Source: Actinomycetes bacterium
GTDB lineage: Bacteria; Actinomycetota; Acidimicrobiia; Acidimicrobiales; SZUA-35
Direction of reading: 5' to 3'
Assembly: GCA_024227975.1 (NCBI GenBank)
Contig: JAAETV010000003.1
Coordinates: 1 to 40,411, forward strand
Length of the DNA stretch: 40,411 bases
Shown: piece by piece, positions 1 through 7,108 of the stretch
How positions within the stretch are numbered: the stretch's first letter is position 1
How the letters are laid out: every line of letters starts with the position of its first letter
Position numbers and translations under genes: made by a program
Notes under the pieces: generated by a model
Told to the model about the DNA's origin: nothing
Seen by the model: the letters and a program-made list of their open reading frames with translations, nothing else
Database searches by the model: none

Positions 1-2
1 GC

Positions 3-746
3 CCCACCGACACTCGGGTGGTGGCCTTGGCCCTGGTCGGACTAGGCCTGATCCCGATCCTGATCCGTCGGTCTCGCCATCACGAGGAGCCCCTGATCGA
101 GATCCCCCTGTTCCGGCATCGAACCTTCAACAGCGCGAATGTCGCCGTCGCCCTGTTCTCGCTCGCCTTCACCTCGGGGTTCCTGACCAACTCCCTGCTC
201 CTCCAGGAAGTGTGGGACCAGTCGATCAGCACTACGGGGAAGGCCCTCGTCCTCTCTCCCCTGATCAGTGCCGTCACCTCCCCCCTGGCCGGGCGTCTGG
301 CCGACAGGATCGGCCATCGCTGGATCTTGACCGTCGGCTCGCTGTCGAGCGCCACCGGCTATGTGGGCTACCTGTTGTTGCTCAACGAGGAGCCCCACGT
401 CTTCGATCGGCTCGTTCCCCTCAGCCTCCTGGTTGGGATCGGCACCGGGTTGACCATCGCCACTTGGTCCAGTGCTGGGCTGTCCGATATCGCCCCCGAT
501 CAGTTCGGCACGGCCAACGCCACCATGCGGACAACCCAACAGGTGTTCTACGCCCTCGGTATCTCGGTGGTGGTGGCCCTGCTGGCGGCGGGCACGGGAG
601 CCACCGATGGTATCGGGGGCTACCGGTGGGCCTGGGTCTGGGTCGCCACCATGTACAGCGCGGCCGCAGTCGCTATTGCTATCACCTTTCCCTCAGGCTC
701 CAGCCGACAGCGGGCCGCCGAGGCCGCGTTGTTGTCCGGTCGCTGA
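3..746 (+). CDS. MFS transporter, DHA2-like drug efflux family (C-terminal part)
   Basis: The reading frame is open from the left edge, so the N-terminus lies outside the window; 247 residues are visible. The protein is strongly hydrophobic with about five or six membrane helices. A conserved MFS loop motif is visible in the segment 'GRLADRIGHR', between two helices. The stretch 'EPLIEIPLFRHRTF' followed by more helices is typical of the second half of 14-helix DHA2 exporters (EmrB/QacA type), which pump drugs or metabolites out using the proton gradient. The substrate cannot be told. The stop codon abuts the stop of the convergent aroQ gene with no base between them. Family assignment is good; the subfamily is an inference from this partial sequence. 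Confidence 0.85.
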   Translation, partial: PTDTRVVALALVGLGLIPILIRRSRHHEEPLIEIPLFRHRTFNSANVAVALFSLAFTSGFLTNSLLLQEVWDQSISTTGKALVLSPLISAVTSPLAGRLADRIGHRWILTVGSLSSATGYVGYLLLLNEEPHVFDRLVPLSLLVGIGTGLTIATWSSAGLSDIAPDQFGTANATMRTTQQVFYALGISVVVALLAAGTGATDGIGGYRWAWVWVATMYSAAAVAIAITFPSGSSRQRAAEAALLSGR

Positions 747-1193
747 TCAGCGGATGCGGTCGAGATGGGCCAGCAAGGCATCGAGGGCGAGATGATACGA
801 CTCGCGTCCGAAGCCGGCGATCACTCCTAGACAGACGCCGCTGAGTACCGAGTGATCACGGAACTCCTCGCGACCGTGCACATTCGACAGGTGTGTCTCC
901 ACTACCGGGAGCTCGATGGCGCTGATGGCGTCGCGGAGGGCGTAGCTGTAGTGGCTGAAGGCCCCCGGGTTGAATACCACACCGTCGGCCCAGGTCTTGG
1001 CGTCGTGGAGGATGTCGATCAACTCACCCTCGTGATTGCTCTGAGCAGTCCGGACACTGGCCCCTGCCTTGTCGGCATGGGTCTCGATAGCGGCAACGAT
1101 CTCGTCGAGAGTGTCGGCACCGTACACGTCAGGCTCACGGCTTCCAAGGAGGTTGAGGTTGGGGCCGTTGAGCAGCAAGATCTGGTGGGCCAC
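747..1193 (-). CDS. aroQ: Type II 3-dehydroquinate dehydratase
   Basis: Converts 3-dehydroquinate to 3-dehydroshikimate, the third step of the shikimate pathway to aromatic amino acids; a cytoplasmic dodecamer in this family. Near the start the family signature 'LLNGPNLNLLGSREPDVYG' is visible, containing the Asn and Arg/Tyr active-site region. 'QSNHEGELID' and 'NPGAFSHYSYALRDAI' follow, and 'VVETHLSNVHGREEFR' carries the substrate-binding His/Arg. The chosen GTG at 1193 gives 148 residues, the usual size. An ATG at 1229 would add 12 unconserved residues and leave the -10 box inside the gene. TAGGCT lies 7 bases upstream of the GTG, which suggests a leaderless mRNA. No other shikimate genes are adjacent. 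Confidence 0.93.
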   Translation of the reverse strand: MAHQILLLNGPNLNLLGSREPDVYGADTLDEIVAAIETHADKAGASVRTAQSNHEGELIDILHDAKTWADGVVFNPGAFSHYSYALRDAISAIELPVVETHLSNVHGREEFRDHSVLSGVCLGVIAGFGRESYHLALDALLAHLDRIR

Positions 1194-1220
1194 GGCTATC
1201 AGCCTAGATTCTTGGGGCCT
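1194..1220 (-). promoter_or_regulatory. Putative leaderless promoter of aroQ
   Basis: On the minus strand TAGGCT is followed by 7 bases and then the GTG start. It is preceded by GGCCCCAAGAATC, so the full element reads GGCCCCAAGAATCTAG and then GCT. The ECH gene at 2202 has almost the same sequence at the same distance from its start. Confidence 0.5.
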
Positions 1221-1267
1221 GCAACTCATGTTTTTGTGACAAGTCTTGCCACCCCGAGAATCTCGAG

Positions 1268-1282
1268 GTGCCCGGAGGGCAC
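1268..1282. terminator. Short GC-rich hairpin between ECH and aroQ
   Basis: GTGCCC (1268-1273), loop GGA, GGGCAC (1277-1282): a perfect six-pair stem 36 bases beyond the stop of the upstream leftward crotonase gene. There is no T-run, so factor-independent termination is only a possibility. Confidence 0.3.
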
Positions 1283-1317
1283 ACCTAGTTACCAGTGTCG
1301 GTCAGATCGAGGTCTTC

Positions 1318-2202
1318 CTACTCGCTGGCCCAGGGGATCTCGTCCGGGGCCTCCGCCCGTCCTTCGAGCTCAGCGTTGAACACGGCCTCTCTCTTCTCGA
1401 GGAAGGCTCGACCACCCTCTCTGGCGTCGGACAGGTGGTCAGTGATCGCCGTCCTGGCCGCGATGTCCTCCAGGGAGTGGGCCCAGGTCTGCTCAGCAGC
1501 CAGATAGATCGACCGCTTCAACATGCGCATGGCCATCTGAGGACCGTTTGCCAACTCTCGGGCCAGTTCCATCGCACTTGGTAGTAGGTCGTCGAGATCA
1601 ACGACCTCATGGACCAGGCCTAACTCATGAGCTCGTTCTCCATCCACGATTCGCTTGCGCATCATGAAGTCCATAGCGCCGGCGACACCGAGGTGCTGGA
1701 CGAGAAGGAATTGGCCACCCTCATCGGGCAAGAGACCGAAGCGGAGGGTGGCGCTCCCCAGCTTGGCCGTACGAGCGGCGATTCGGAAGTCACAGGCCAA
1801 GGCGAGCGAGAACCCAGTTTGGATGGCGAATCCGTTGATGGCCGCGATCGTCAATTTGTCGAGATCACGGACAATGGTATTGACCGTCTGGGAGATGACT
1901 CGCAGCCCGTTGTATGTGCCGGTCGGGGTGTGATGACCCCCGAAGATGGGCGGGACAACAGCATTGTCACGGTCGGGTTTGATCCCGCTCAGGTCGTCGC
2001 CGGCCCAGAAGGCGGCTCCGTTTCCGGTGAACAACACCACCCGGAGCGAATCGTCCATCTGGGCTTGGGTCAAGACCTCGATCAGGTCCCGTTTCATGGG
2101 AGCGGTCGAGGCATTGAGTCGTTCAGGGCTGTTGAAGGTCACGACCAGAATGCCGGGATCTTCGATTGTGGTTTCGAATCCAGTGAAGCTTCCTGCGTCC
2201 AT
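1318..2202 (-). CDS. Enoyl-CoA hydratase/isomerase (crotonase) family protein, lacking both catalytic Glu
   Basis: A 294-residue crotonase-fold protein. The CoA-binding/oxyanion-hole regions are recognisable: 'VLFTGNGAAFWAGDDLSGI', then 'AAINGFAIQTGFSLALACDF', then 'KLGSATLRFGLLPDEGG'. In classical enoyl-CoA hydratase the two catalytic glutamates sit in GGGCEL and FGQPE. Here those positions read TGFSL and LGSAT, so both are replaced (Ser and Thr). Ordinary hydration of 2-enoyl-CoA is therefore unlikely, and another crotonase-type reaction (isomerase, hydrolase or C-C cleavage) or loss of activity is possible. The start is ATG 2202, with TTG 2208 as an alternative. TAGACA lies 6 bases upstream of the ATG. 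It is transcribed divergently from the CoA-transferase at 2355. Confidence 0.82.
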   Translation of the reverse strand: MDAGSFTGFETTIEDPGILVVTFNSPERLNASTAPMKRDLIEVLTQAQMDDSLRVVLFTGNGAAFWAGDDLSGIKPDRDNAVVPPIFGGHHTPTGTYNGLRVISQTVNTIVRDLDKLTIAAINGFAIQTGFSLALACDFRIAARTAKLGSATLRFGLLPDEGGQFLLVQHLGVAGAMDFMMRKRIVDGERAHELGLVHEVVDLDDLLPSAMELARELANGPQMAMRMLKRSIYLAAEQTWAHSLEDIAARTAITDHLSDAREGGRAFLEKREAVFNAELEGRAEAPDEIPWASE

Positions 2203-2226
2203 GCTCAATGTCTAGATTCTCCGGGC
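2203..2226 (-). promoter_or_regulatory. Putative leaderless promoter of the crotonase gene
   Basis: On the minus strand GGCCCGGAGAATCTAGACA is followed by 6 bases and ATG. Its GGCCC-N2-AGAATCTAG core is shared with the aroQ promoter. A weaker copy of the first part (GGCCCGAGAATT) lies about 10 bases further upstream. Confidence 0.45.
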
Positions 2227-2262
2227 CTCGAGGGCGCAATTCTCGGGCCAAGTTCCTGTTGA

Positions 2263-2280
2263 CCCCGGAAGTCTCCGGGG
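2263..2280. other. Inverted repeat in divergent promoter region
   Basis: CCCCGGA (2263-2269), loop AGTC, TCCGGGG (2274-2280): a perfect seven-pair inverted repeat midway between the divergent crotonase and CoA-transferase genes. It may be an operator or only a chance GC hairpin. Confidence 0.3.
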
Positions 2281-2342
2281 GCCCAGAGCGGCCGTCAGGG
2301 TTGCTGGCCACACCCGTTGGGGTAGGGAGGCAAGGGTGAAAC

Positions 2343-2354
2343 TAGTGTCGGCGG
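2343..2354 (+). promoter_or_regulatory. Putative leaderless promoter of CoA-transferase
   Basis: TAGTGT (2343-2348), then 6 bases, then ATG 2355. It is preceded by GAAAC, giving GAAACTAGTGT. No Shine-Dalgarno sequence lies at a usual distance. Confidence 0.5.
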
Positions 2355-4616
2355 ATGGTCGATGCCCCCTTGTCCGGCTTGCGTGTGCTCGAAACAGCGG
2401 TAGGAATTGCTGGCCCTTACGCCGGTCGACTCCTAGCCATGCTTGGAGCGACGGTGGTCAAGGTCGAACCCCCTGACGGTGATCCCGCTCGCCGTCAACC
2501 GATCGACGACGAACCGATCAATGGCACCAGCCCCCTGTTCATACACCTCAACGCGGCCAAGCTCAATGTGGCCCCCGGTGATGTCGACCCGGGCTGGGCT
2601 CATGTCGTTATCGATGACCGGGTCAGGTCGGACATCGACCCGGTCGAGTTGTCAGGCCACCCACCGATGGTTTCCGTAACTCCCTGGGGGATCGACGGGC
2701 CCCGCCCAGGAACCATCCAAGACGAGCTGATCGTGCAAGCCCAGTCGGGCTTCCTGGGCTTCAATCGTGACCCCGACGGACCCCCTCTGCGGCTACCAGG
2801 CTGGCCGGCCCAATACATGGCCGGGGCCCTGGCTGCCACGGCCGCCCTCAGCGCCCACCGCCTCGAAACGGCCCTCATCGACATCTCCTGGCTCGCTGCC
2901 TTCGTCAACAGTGTCGAGCTGGCCTATGCCGACGCCCTTCACTGCGAGCGACCTCGTACCCCCGTCGGTGCCCATCCTCCGACTGCCTTCCCCTCGGGCG
3001 CCATAGCCTGTGCCGACGGCTTCGTCGCCCCTGGCTCGTTGAGGGCCATTGACTGGGAGATGCAGTTCCTGCTCTATGGCCGCCCTGACATGGTCGAGAA
3101 CCCGGAGTATTTCAGCCGGCAAAAGAGGGTCGACCACATCGATGAGCTGTGGGACATCATCCGTCCCTGGTACCAGGGACGAACCAAGCGGGAGATCTTC
3201 CAGAACGCCCTCGATACCCCATGGGCCGTAGGCATGGTGATGACCCCGACTGATGCCCTGGTAGACGATCACCTGATGGCCCGCCAGCTCCTCCAGCCCC
3301 TTGCTACCCCCGACGGAGCGACCAGGGTCATCGGCTCGGTTTGGCGGGGTGAGGGGCTCCCGGTGGCCGATCAGTCACTGTCGGCCCGAGGGGCCGACGC
3401 CGCCCCAGCAACACCCCCGGCTGGAACCGCCGGCCCCGCCCTCGATCTGAAGCCTCTGGAGGGGTTGCGGCTCATCGAGATGACGGTGGCCTGGGCCGGA
3501 CCGTATGTCGGCAACCTCCTGTCACCCCTCGGGGTCGACGTGGTCAAGCTCGAAGCCCAATCGCCCTTCGACGGCTGGCGGGCCCTTCGCCCCTACGACC
3601 ACGGGATGCGCCCCGGTCAGGAGGAGATGGTTGGCGACAACCGTTGGTTCGAAGCCAGCGGGTTGTTCAACTCTGTGAACCGGGGCAAACGGGGCTGTGT
3701 CCTCAGTCTTGCCTCCGACGAGGGGCGTGAGGTCTTTCTCGACATGGTGGCATCGGCCGACGCAGTCGTCGCCAACTTCTCGGCCCATGTCCTGCCCCAC
3801 CTCGGGCTCGATTGGGCCACTCTTGAAGCGGCCAACCCTGAGCTGGTCGTGGTCCGCATGCCGGCGTTCGGGATCGACGGACCCTATTGCGATGCCGCAG
3901 GCTACGGATCGATCGTCGAGGCCATGGGTGGGATAGGTCATCGCCAGGGCTACGAACAGGAGGGAGCCAGGATCTCCAACATCTACTACCCCGACCCTGT
4001 GGCCGGGGCCCATGCCACCGTCGGCCTTCTGGCTGGTCTCCATCGAAGGGATCGGACCGGTAAAGGGATGGAGATCGACCTATCGCACCAGGAGGCGACC
4101 TGGAGCCTCCATGGTGACGCCCTCGTTCTGGCTGATCGACAAGGGCGTGATGTCGGCCGCATGGGCAATCGAGAACCTGGATGCGCTGTGTCCGGCATGT
4201 TCCTGGCCTCCGATGCCATCTGGGTGGCCGCGGTGGGTGGTCGGGAGCTGGCTGAGGTGGTGCAGGGAGCGGCGGAGGTGACAGCCGGGGAGCTGGTCAG
4301 CGGTGTGGTGGCCGCCGGCGGTGCCGCCACCATCGTTCTCGATCCGTGGACCGCACCAACCGTAGAGCCCTTGAAGGGCCTGCTGGAGGTGGTCGAGCAC
4401 CCTGTCACCGGCGCCGTTCGTCATGTGGCAAATCCCTACCTGCTCGACGGTAGGCGTCGGCCGAGCCGAGGTCCTGCTCCTCTGTTCGATCAACACACCG
4501 ACGAGGTACTGGCCGACCTTGCTGGCTACGGACCAGATCGTTTGGCCGCCTTGCGCCAAGCTGAGGTCATCGGGGGTCAGCTGCCCCCGCCAGCCACCCT
4601 CGGCTATCGATTCTGA
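2355..4616 (+). CDS. CaiB/BaiF family CoA-transferase, two fused domains
   Basis: Family III CoA-transferases move CoA between carboxylic acids through an aspartyl-CoA enzyme intermediate; some members are racemases. At 753 residues this is about twice the usual 400. The first half opens with 'LSGLRVLETAVGIAGPYAGR' and the second repeats the pattern from about residue 370 as 'LEGLRLIEMTVAWAGPYVGN'. Each half has 'VVKVEPP' or 'VVKLEAQ', which bind the CoA adenine region in the family. A candidate catalytic Asp stands in each half: D176 in 'LIDIS' and D575 in 'EIDLS'. The first half is more diverged, with a shortened mid-region, so it may be structural. The family normally forms interlocked dimers, so the fusion could act as a single-chain dimer. 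The substrate is unknown. It converges with the crotonase at 4650. Confidence 0.88.
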   Translation: MVDAPLSGLRVLETAVGIAGPYAGRLLAMLGATVVKVEPPDGDPARRQPIDDEPINGTSPLFIHLNAAKLNVAPGDVDPGWAHVVIDDRVRSDIDPVELSGHPPMVSVTPWGIDGPRPGTIQDELIVQAQSGFLGFNRDPDGPPLRLPGWPAQYMAGALAATAALSAHRLETALIDISWLAAFVNSVELAYADALHCERPRTPVGAHPPTAFPSGAIACADGFVAPGSLRAIDWEMQFLLYGRPDMVENPEYFSRQKRVDHIDELWDIIRPWYQGRTKREIFQNALDTPWAVGMVMTPTDALVDDHLMARQLLQPLATPDGATRVIGSVWRGEGLPVADQSLSARGADAAPATPPAGTAGPALDLKPLEGLRLIEMTVAWAGPYVGNLLSPLGVDVVKLEAQSPFDGWRALRPYDHGMRPGQEEMVGDNRWFEASGLFNSVNRGKRGCVLSLASDEGREVFLDMVASADAVVANFSAHVLPHLGLDWATLEAANPELVVVRMPAFGIDGPYCDAAGYGSIVEAMGGIGHRQGYEQEGARISNIYYPDPVAGAHATVGLLAGLHRRDRTGKGMEIDLSHQEATWSLHGDALVLADRQGRDVGRMGNREPGCAVSGMFLASDAIWVAAVGGRELAEVVQGAAEVTAGELVSGVVAAGGAATIVLDPWTAPTVEPLKGLLEVVEHPVTGAVRHVANPYLLDGRRRPSRGPAPLFDQHTDEVLADLAGYGPDRLAALRQAEVIGGQLPPPATLGYRF

Positions 4617-4649
4617 TCTGAATCGGCGATGGATCCTGTTGAGGTCGGC

Positions 4650-5501
4650 CTAGTCGTCGTCGACCGCTGCTGGGTCGAGTGGGGCGCGGGTTCCATGGCG
4701 GCCGGCCCCACCGGCGAAACGCGAAGCCCCATCCCTTGTTTCCCCACTGCGGATGGTGGCCAGGCCGAGATCGGTCTCATGGCTGAGGGCGTCGCCGAGG
4801 TCGAGACTCCATTGCTCGAACAGAGACTGGCGGTCGCTGCGCAGGCATCGTTGGGGCAGGGTCGCTAGTTCGTGAGCCAGTTGGCGGGCCAAGGCCAGGG
4901 CCTGGCCCGGTTCTGAGACCCGATTGGCCAGCCCGATTTCCAGAGCTTCAGGTCCGAGTACCTCACGGCCGGTGAGGATCAGGTCGAGGGCCCGTGACTG
5001 GCCGATGAGACGGGGTAGACGGATCGTTCCCCCATCGACAAGGGGAACCCCCCAGCGTCGGCAATAGACCCCGAAGGTGGCGTCAGAGGCCATCACCCGG
5101 AGGTCACACCAGACGGCGAGCTCCAGGCCTCCGGCCACCGCATGGCCTTCGACGGCGGCGATCGTCGGCTTGGACAGGAGCAGCCTCGATGGGCCGACCG
5201 GGCCCATCGAGCCCATGATCTCCGACCCCGGTGCCCGGTGAACGGGATTGCCTCGCCCATCGGCGATGGCCTTCAAATCGGCACCAGCGCAGAAGGTGCC
5301 TGACCCACCCGTCAGCACCGCCACCGACAGCTCATCGGTCTGGTCGAAGGCGATGAAGGCCTCGTATAGTTCGGCCGCCGTCGGTCCGTCGACGGCGTTG
5401 CGGACCTCGGGCCGGTCGATGGTCACGACGAGTACGGGGCCGTCGATCTCGACCCTGATGTTCTCGAAGTTGTGGTCTGTCAATGGATGCTGATTGGTCA
5501 T
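4650..5501 (-). CDS. Enoyl-CoA hydratase/isomerase (crotonase) family protein
   Basis: A 283-residue crotonase. Visible are 'VLTGGSGTFCAGADLKAIA' (first oxyanion-hole strand), 'AVEGHAVAGGLELAVWCDL' (second oxyanion NH and the first catalytic Glu position retained as E in GGLEL), and 'TFGVYCRRWGVPLVDGGT'. At the second catalytic Glu position (FGQPE in classical enzymes) this protein has FGVYC, so one of the two glutamates is missing; crotonases with one acidic residue often catalyse isomerisation or other steps. The ATG at 5501 is two bases after the SDR stop (TGAGCATG), indicating translational coupling. A longer open frame running back to 5963 overlaps the SDR gene and is not protein-like there. 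Confidence 0.87.
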   Translation of the reverse strand: MTNQHPLTDHNFENIRVEIDGPVLVVTIDRPEVRNAVDGPTAAELYEAFIAFDQTDELSVAVLTGGSGTFCAGADLKAIADGRGNPVHRAPGSEIMGSMGPVGPSRLLLSKPTIAAVEGHAVAGGLELAVWCDLRVMASDATFGVYCRRWGVPLVDGGTIRLPRLIGQSRALDLILTGREVLGPEALEIGLANRVSEPGQALALARQLAHELATLPQRCLRSDRQSLFEQWSLDLGDALSHETDLGLATIRSGETRDGASRFAGGAGRHGTRAPLDPAAVDDD

Positions 5502-5503
5502 GC

Positions 5504-6313
5504 TCAACCGTCTCTCGTTGCTCGACCGGGGCCTCGAACGGTGACCCCACCGTCCACCACCAGTACCTGGCCGGTGATGTAGCGGGCCTCGTCGCTGGCC
5601 AGGAAGCGGACGGCGGCCCCGATATCCCAGCCGGAGCCCTCGATCCCGAGGAGGCTGGCCAGGCGGCGGGTCTCGGCCACCTCGGGTGCCATATCGTCGC
5701 CCCCGACCATTGGCGTCCGCACCGGGCCGGGGGCAACACAATTGACCCGGATTCCTTCCCGGCCATGGTCGACGGCCATGGCCTTGGTGAGGGCGATGAC
5801 GGCCCCTTTCGAAGTGCTGTAGGCGGTCAGACCTCGGGGTCGGAGGGCGCTGATCGACGAGATGTTGATGATCGCACCCCCTCCTCGATCCCGCATCACG
5901 GGGACGGCGAACTTGGAGGCCAACATCATGGAGGTGACGTTGACCTCCATGACCCGTTCCCACCGCTCGAGGGCCTCGGACTCGACGGTGCCCTGGCTAC
6001 CGATTCCGACATTGTTCACGAGGATGTCGAGCCGACCCCACCCGTCGATGGCGGCCCCCACCATGGAGGCACAGTCGTCGGCTGAGGTCACATCGGCCCC
6101 CAGGGCCGCGGCCTTTCCTCCTTCGGCGGTGATCATGGCCACCGTCCGCTTGGCCAGGCCGAGGTCTCGATCGACCACTAGAATTGATGCTCCGGCTTCG
6201 GCCAATAGGAGGGCGGCGGCCCGGCCATTGCCGATCCCGTCTCCGGCCGCTCCCCCACCGGTGATGATGGCTACCCGGTCCGACAAGTCGCGCTTCGGGC
6301 GCTCATGGGTCAT
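5504..6313 (-). CDS. Short-chain dehydrogenase/reductase (classical SDR)
   Basis: A 269-residue NAD(P)-dependent oxidoreductase. Rossmann cofactor motif at about 18-30 ('TGGGAAGDGIGNG', with a small insertion compared with TGxxxGxG), 'NNVG' at 100-103, catalytic Ser at 152/153 ('ISSIS'), and Tyr165-x3-Lys169 ('YSTSK'). D48 at the end of the second strand ('VVDRD') favours NAD over NADP. The start at ATG 6313 has AGAGGGG 5 bases upstream; the open frame to 6334 would overlap the thioesterase gene. It lies between a thioesterase and a crotonase in one leftward operon, which suggests a 3-hydroxyacyl-CoA or related alcohol as substrate (inference). Confidence 0.9.
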   Translation of the reverse strand: MTHERPKRDLSDRVAIITGGGAAGDGIGNGRAAALLLAEAGASILVVDRDLGLAKRTVAMITAEGGKAAALGADVTSADDCASMVGAAIDGWGRLDILVNNVGIGSQGTVESEALERWERVMEVNVTSMMLASKFAVPVMRDRGGGAIINISSISALRPRGLTAYSTSKGAVIALTKAMAVDHGREGIRVNCVAPGPVRTPMVGGDDMAPEVAETRRLASLLGIEGSGWDIGAAVRFLASDEARYITGQVLVVDGGVTVRGPGRATRDG

Positions 6314-6323
6314 ACAGGCCCCT

Positions 6324-6674
6324 CTAGCCGCCAACGACGAAGCGCTGGTGGGTGCCTTCGGAGACCGTAGCGTCGGCGGAGGTCACCCTGGTATCGAACA
6401 CCAGACGCTTGCGGTCGATTTCGGTGATCTCACAATTCACCTCGACATCCTGGCCAGCATCGACGCTGGCCGAGTGGCTGACACAGACATGGATGCCGAC
6501 CGTGGTCTGGTTGTCATCCAGGTGCTCTTGAACCGCCAGCAGGCAGGTCTGCTCGATGAACTGGATCAAATGGGGGGTCGAAAGCACCTTGTTCGGAAGG
6601 TGAGGCGGCGACATGTCCTCGGTCACGGTGTAGGTGGCGGATGAGGTCAGTCCGATCTCGACAGCATCATTCAT
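6324..6674 (-). CDS. FlK-like hot-dog acyl-CoA thioesterase
   Basis: A 116-residue single hot-dog domain. It resembles the fluoroacetyl-CoA thioesterase (FlK) family, whose catalytic residues are Thr42, Glu50 and His76. Here T33 (in 'LSTPHLI'), E41 (in 'FIEQT') and H67 (in 'VSHSA') reproduce the spacings of 8 and 26 residues exactly. 'VGIHVCVSHSASVDAGQDV' and the C-terminal 'GTHQRFVV' also fit the family. Most relatives are general short acyl-CoA or acyl-carrier thioesterases, so fluoroacetate specificity is not implied. The start is ATG 6674 or GTG 6692. It is first in the leftward operon with the SDR and crotonase, and divergent from the gene at 6722. Confidence 0.82.
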   Translation of the reverse strand: MNDAVEIGLTSSATYTVTEDMSPPHLPNKVLSTPHLIQFIEQTCLLAVQEHLDDNQTTVGIHVCVSHSASVDAGQDVEVNCEITEIDRKRLVFDTRVTSADATVSEGTHQRFVVGG

Positions 6675-6708
6675 GGCTGTAGTTTCACCCACAGGACCCT
6701 CAGAGCGC

Positions 6709-6721
6709 CATAATCGACGTC
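6709..6721 (+). promoter_or_regulatory. Putative leaderless promoter
   Basis: CATAAT (6709-6714), five of six matches to TATAAT, lies 7 bases before ATG 6722. No ribosome-binding site is visible. Confidence 0.45.
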
Positions 6722-7108
6722 ATGAGTGAGAAGATTCCGGCCCGGTTTCGCAAGACCAAGACAGACAAGTGGGCGGTCATGGCTCCGGTTGAGGACCTGG
6801 AGAAGGCCCTGGCCGAAGGGGGCAAGGTCGATGTGCTGAAGAAGTCGGGCGATTGGTCGAGCTTCCGTGTGGCATCTTTGGGTCGGCCCTTTGAGGTCGA
6901 CGGGGTGCAGATGTGCTACGGCTATGGTCCTGGCGACGAGGCCGACCCATCGTCATCGGCGGAGTCCCGGGCCCCAGCCGAGTCACGTTCCCCGCGGCCG
7001 GCTTCTGCCCCTGTCGCCGCTCCGTCTCGTGATGAGAGTGAACCCTTGCCTCAGTATCAGGGGGCGGCTGAAGACGAGGTGGGGGGCTCCTGGGGCGACG
7101 AGTTCTAG
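6722..7108 (+). CDS. Small protein with a compact N-terminal domain and acidic C-terminal tip
   Basis: A 128-residue protein I cannot assign to a named family. Residues 1-72 look like a small folded basic domain ('PARFRKTKTDKWAVMAP', then 'KVDVLKKSGDWSSFRVASLG', then 'GVQMCYGYG'), with alternating strands suggesting a small beta barrel. Residues 75-115 are a low-complexity Ser/Pro/Ala/Glu linker. The chain ends 'GGSWGDEF', an acidic tip closing on Phe. That overall plan (domain, flexible linker, acidic-Phe tip) recalls the tail of single-stranded-DNA-binding protein, but the N-terminal part is not a recognisable OB fold. Its stop codon overlaps the stop of the convergent gene at 7105. Confidence 0.7.
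   Translation: MSEKIPARFRKTKTDKWAVMAPVEDLEKALAEGGKVDVLKKSGDWSSFRVASLGRPFEVDGVQMCYGYGPGDEADPSSSAESRAPAESRSPRPASAPVAAPSRDESEPLPQYQGAAEDEVGGSWGDEF

Noticed and set aside
5502..5963. N-terminal extension of the crotonase frame
   Set aside because: Overlaps the SDR gene out of frame, and its composition (Arg/Gly/Pro-rich) is that of a shadow. The crotonase starts at 5501.
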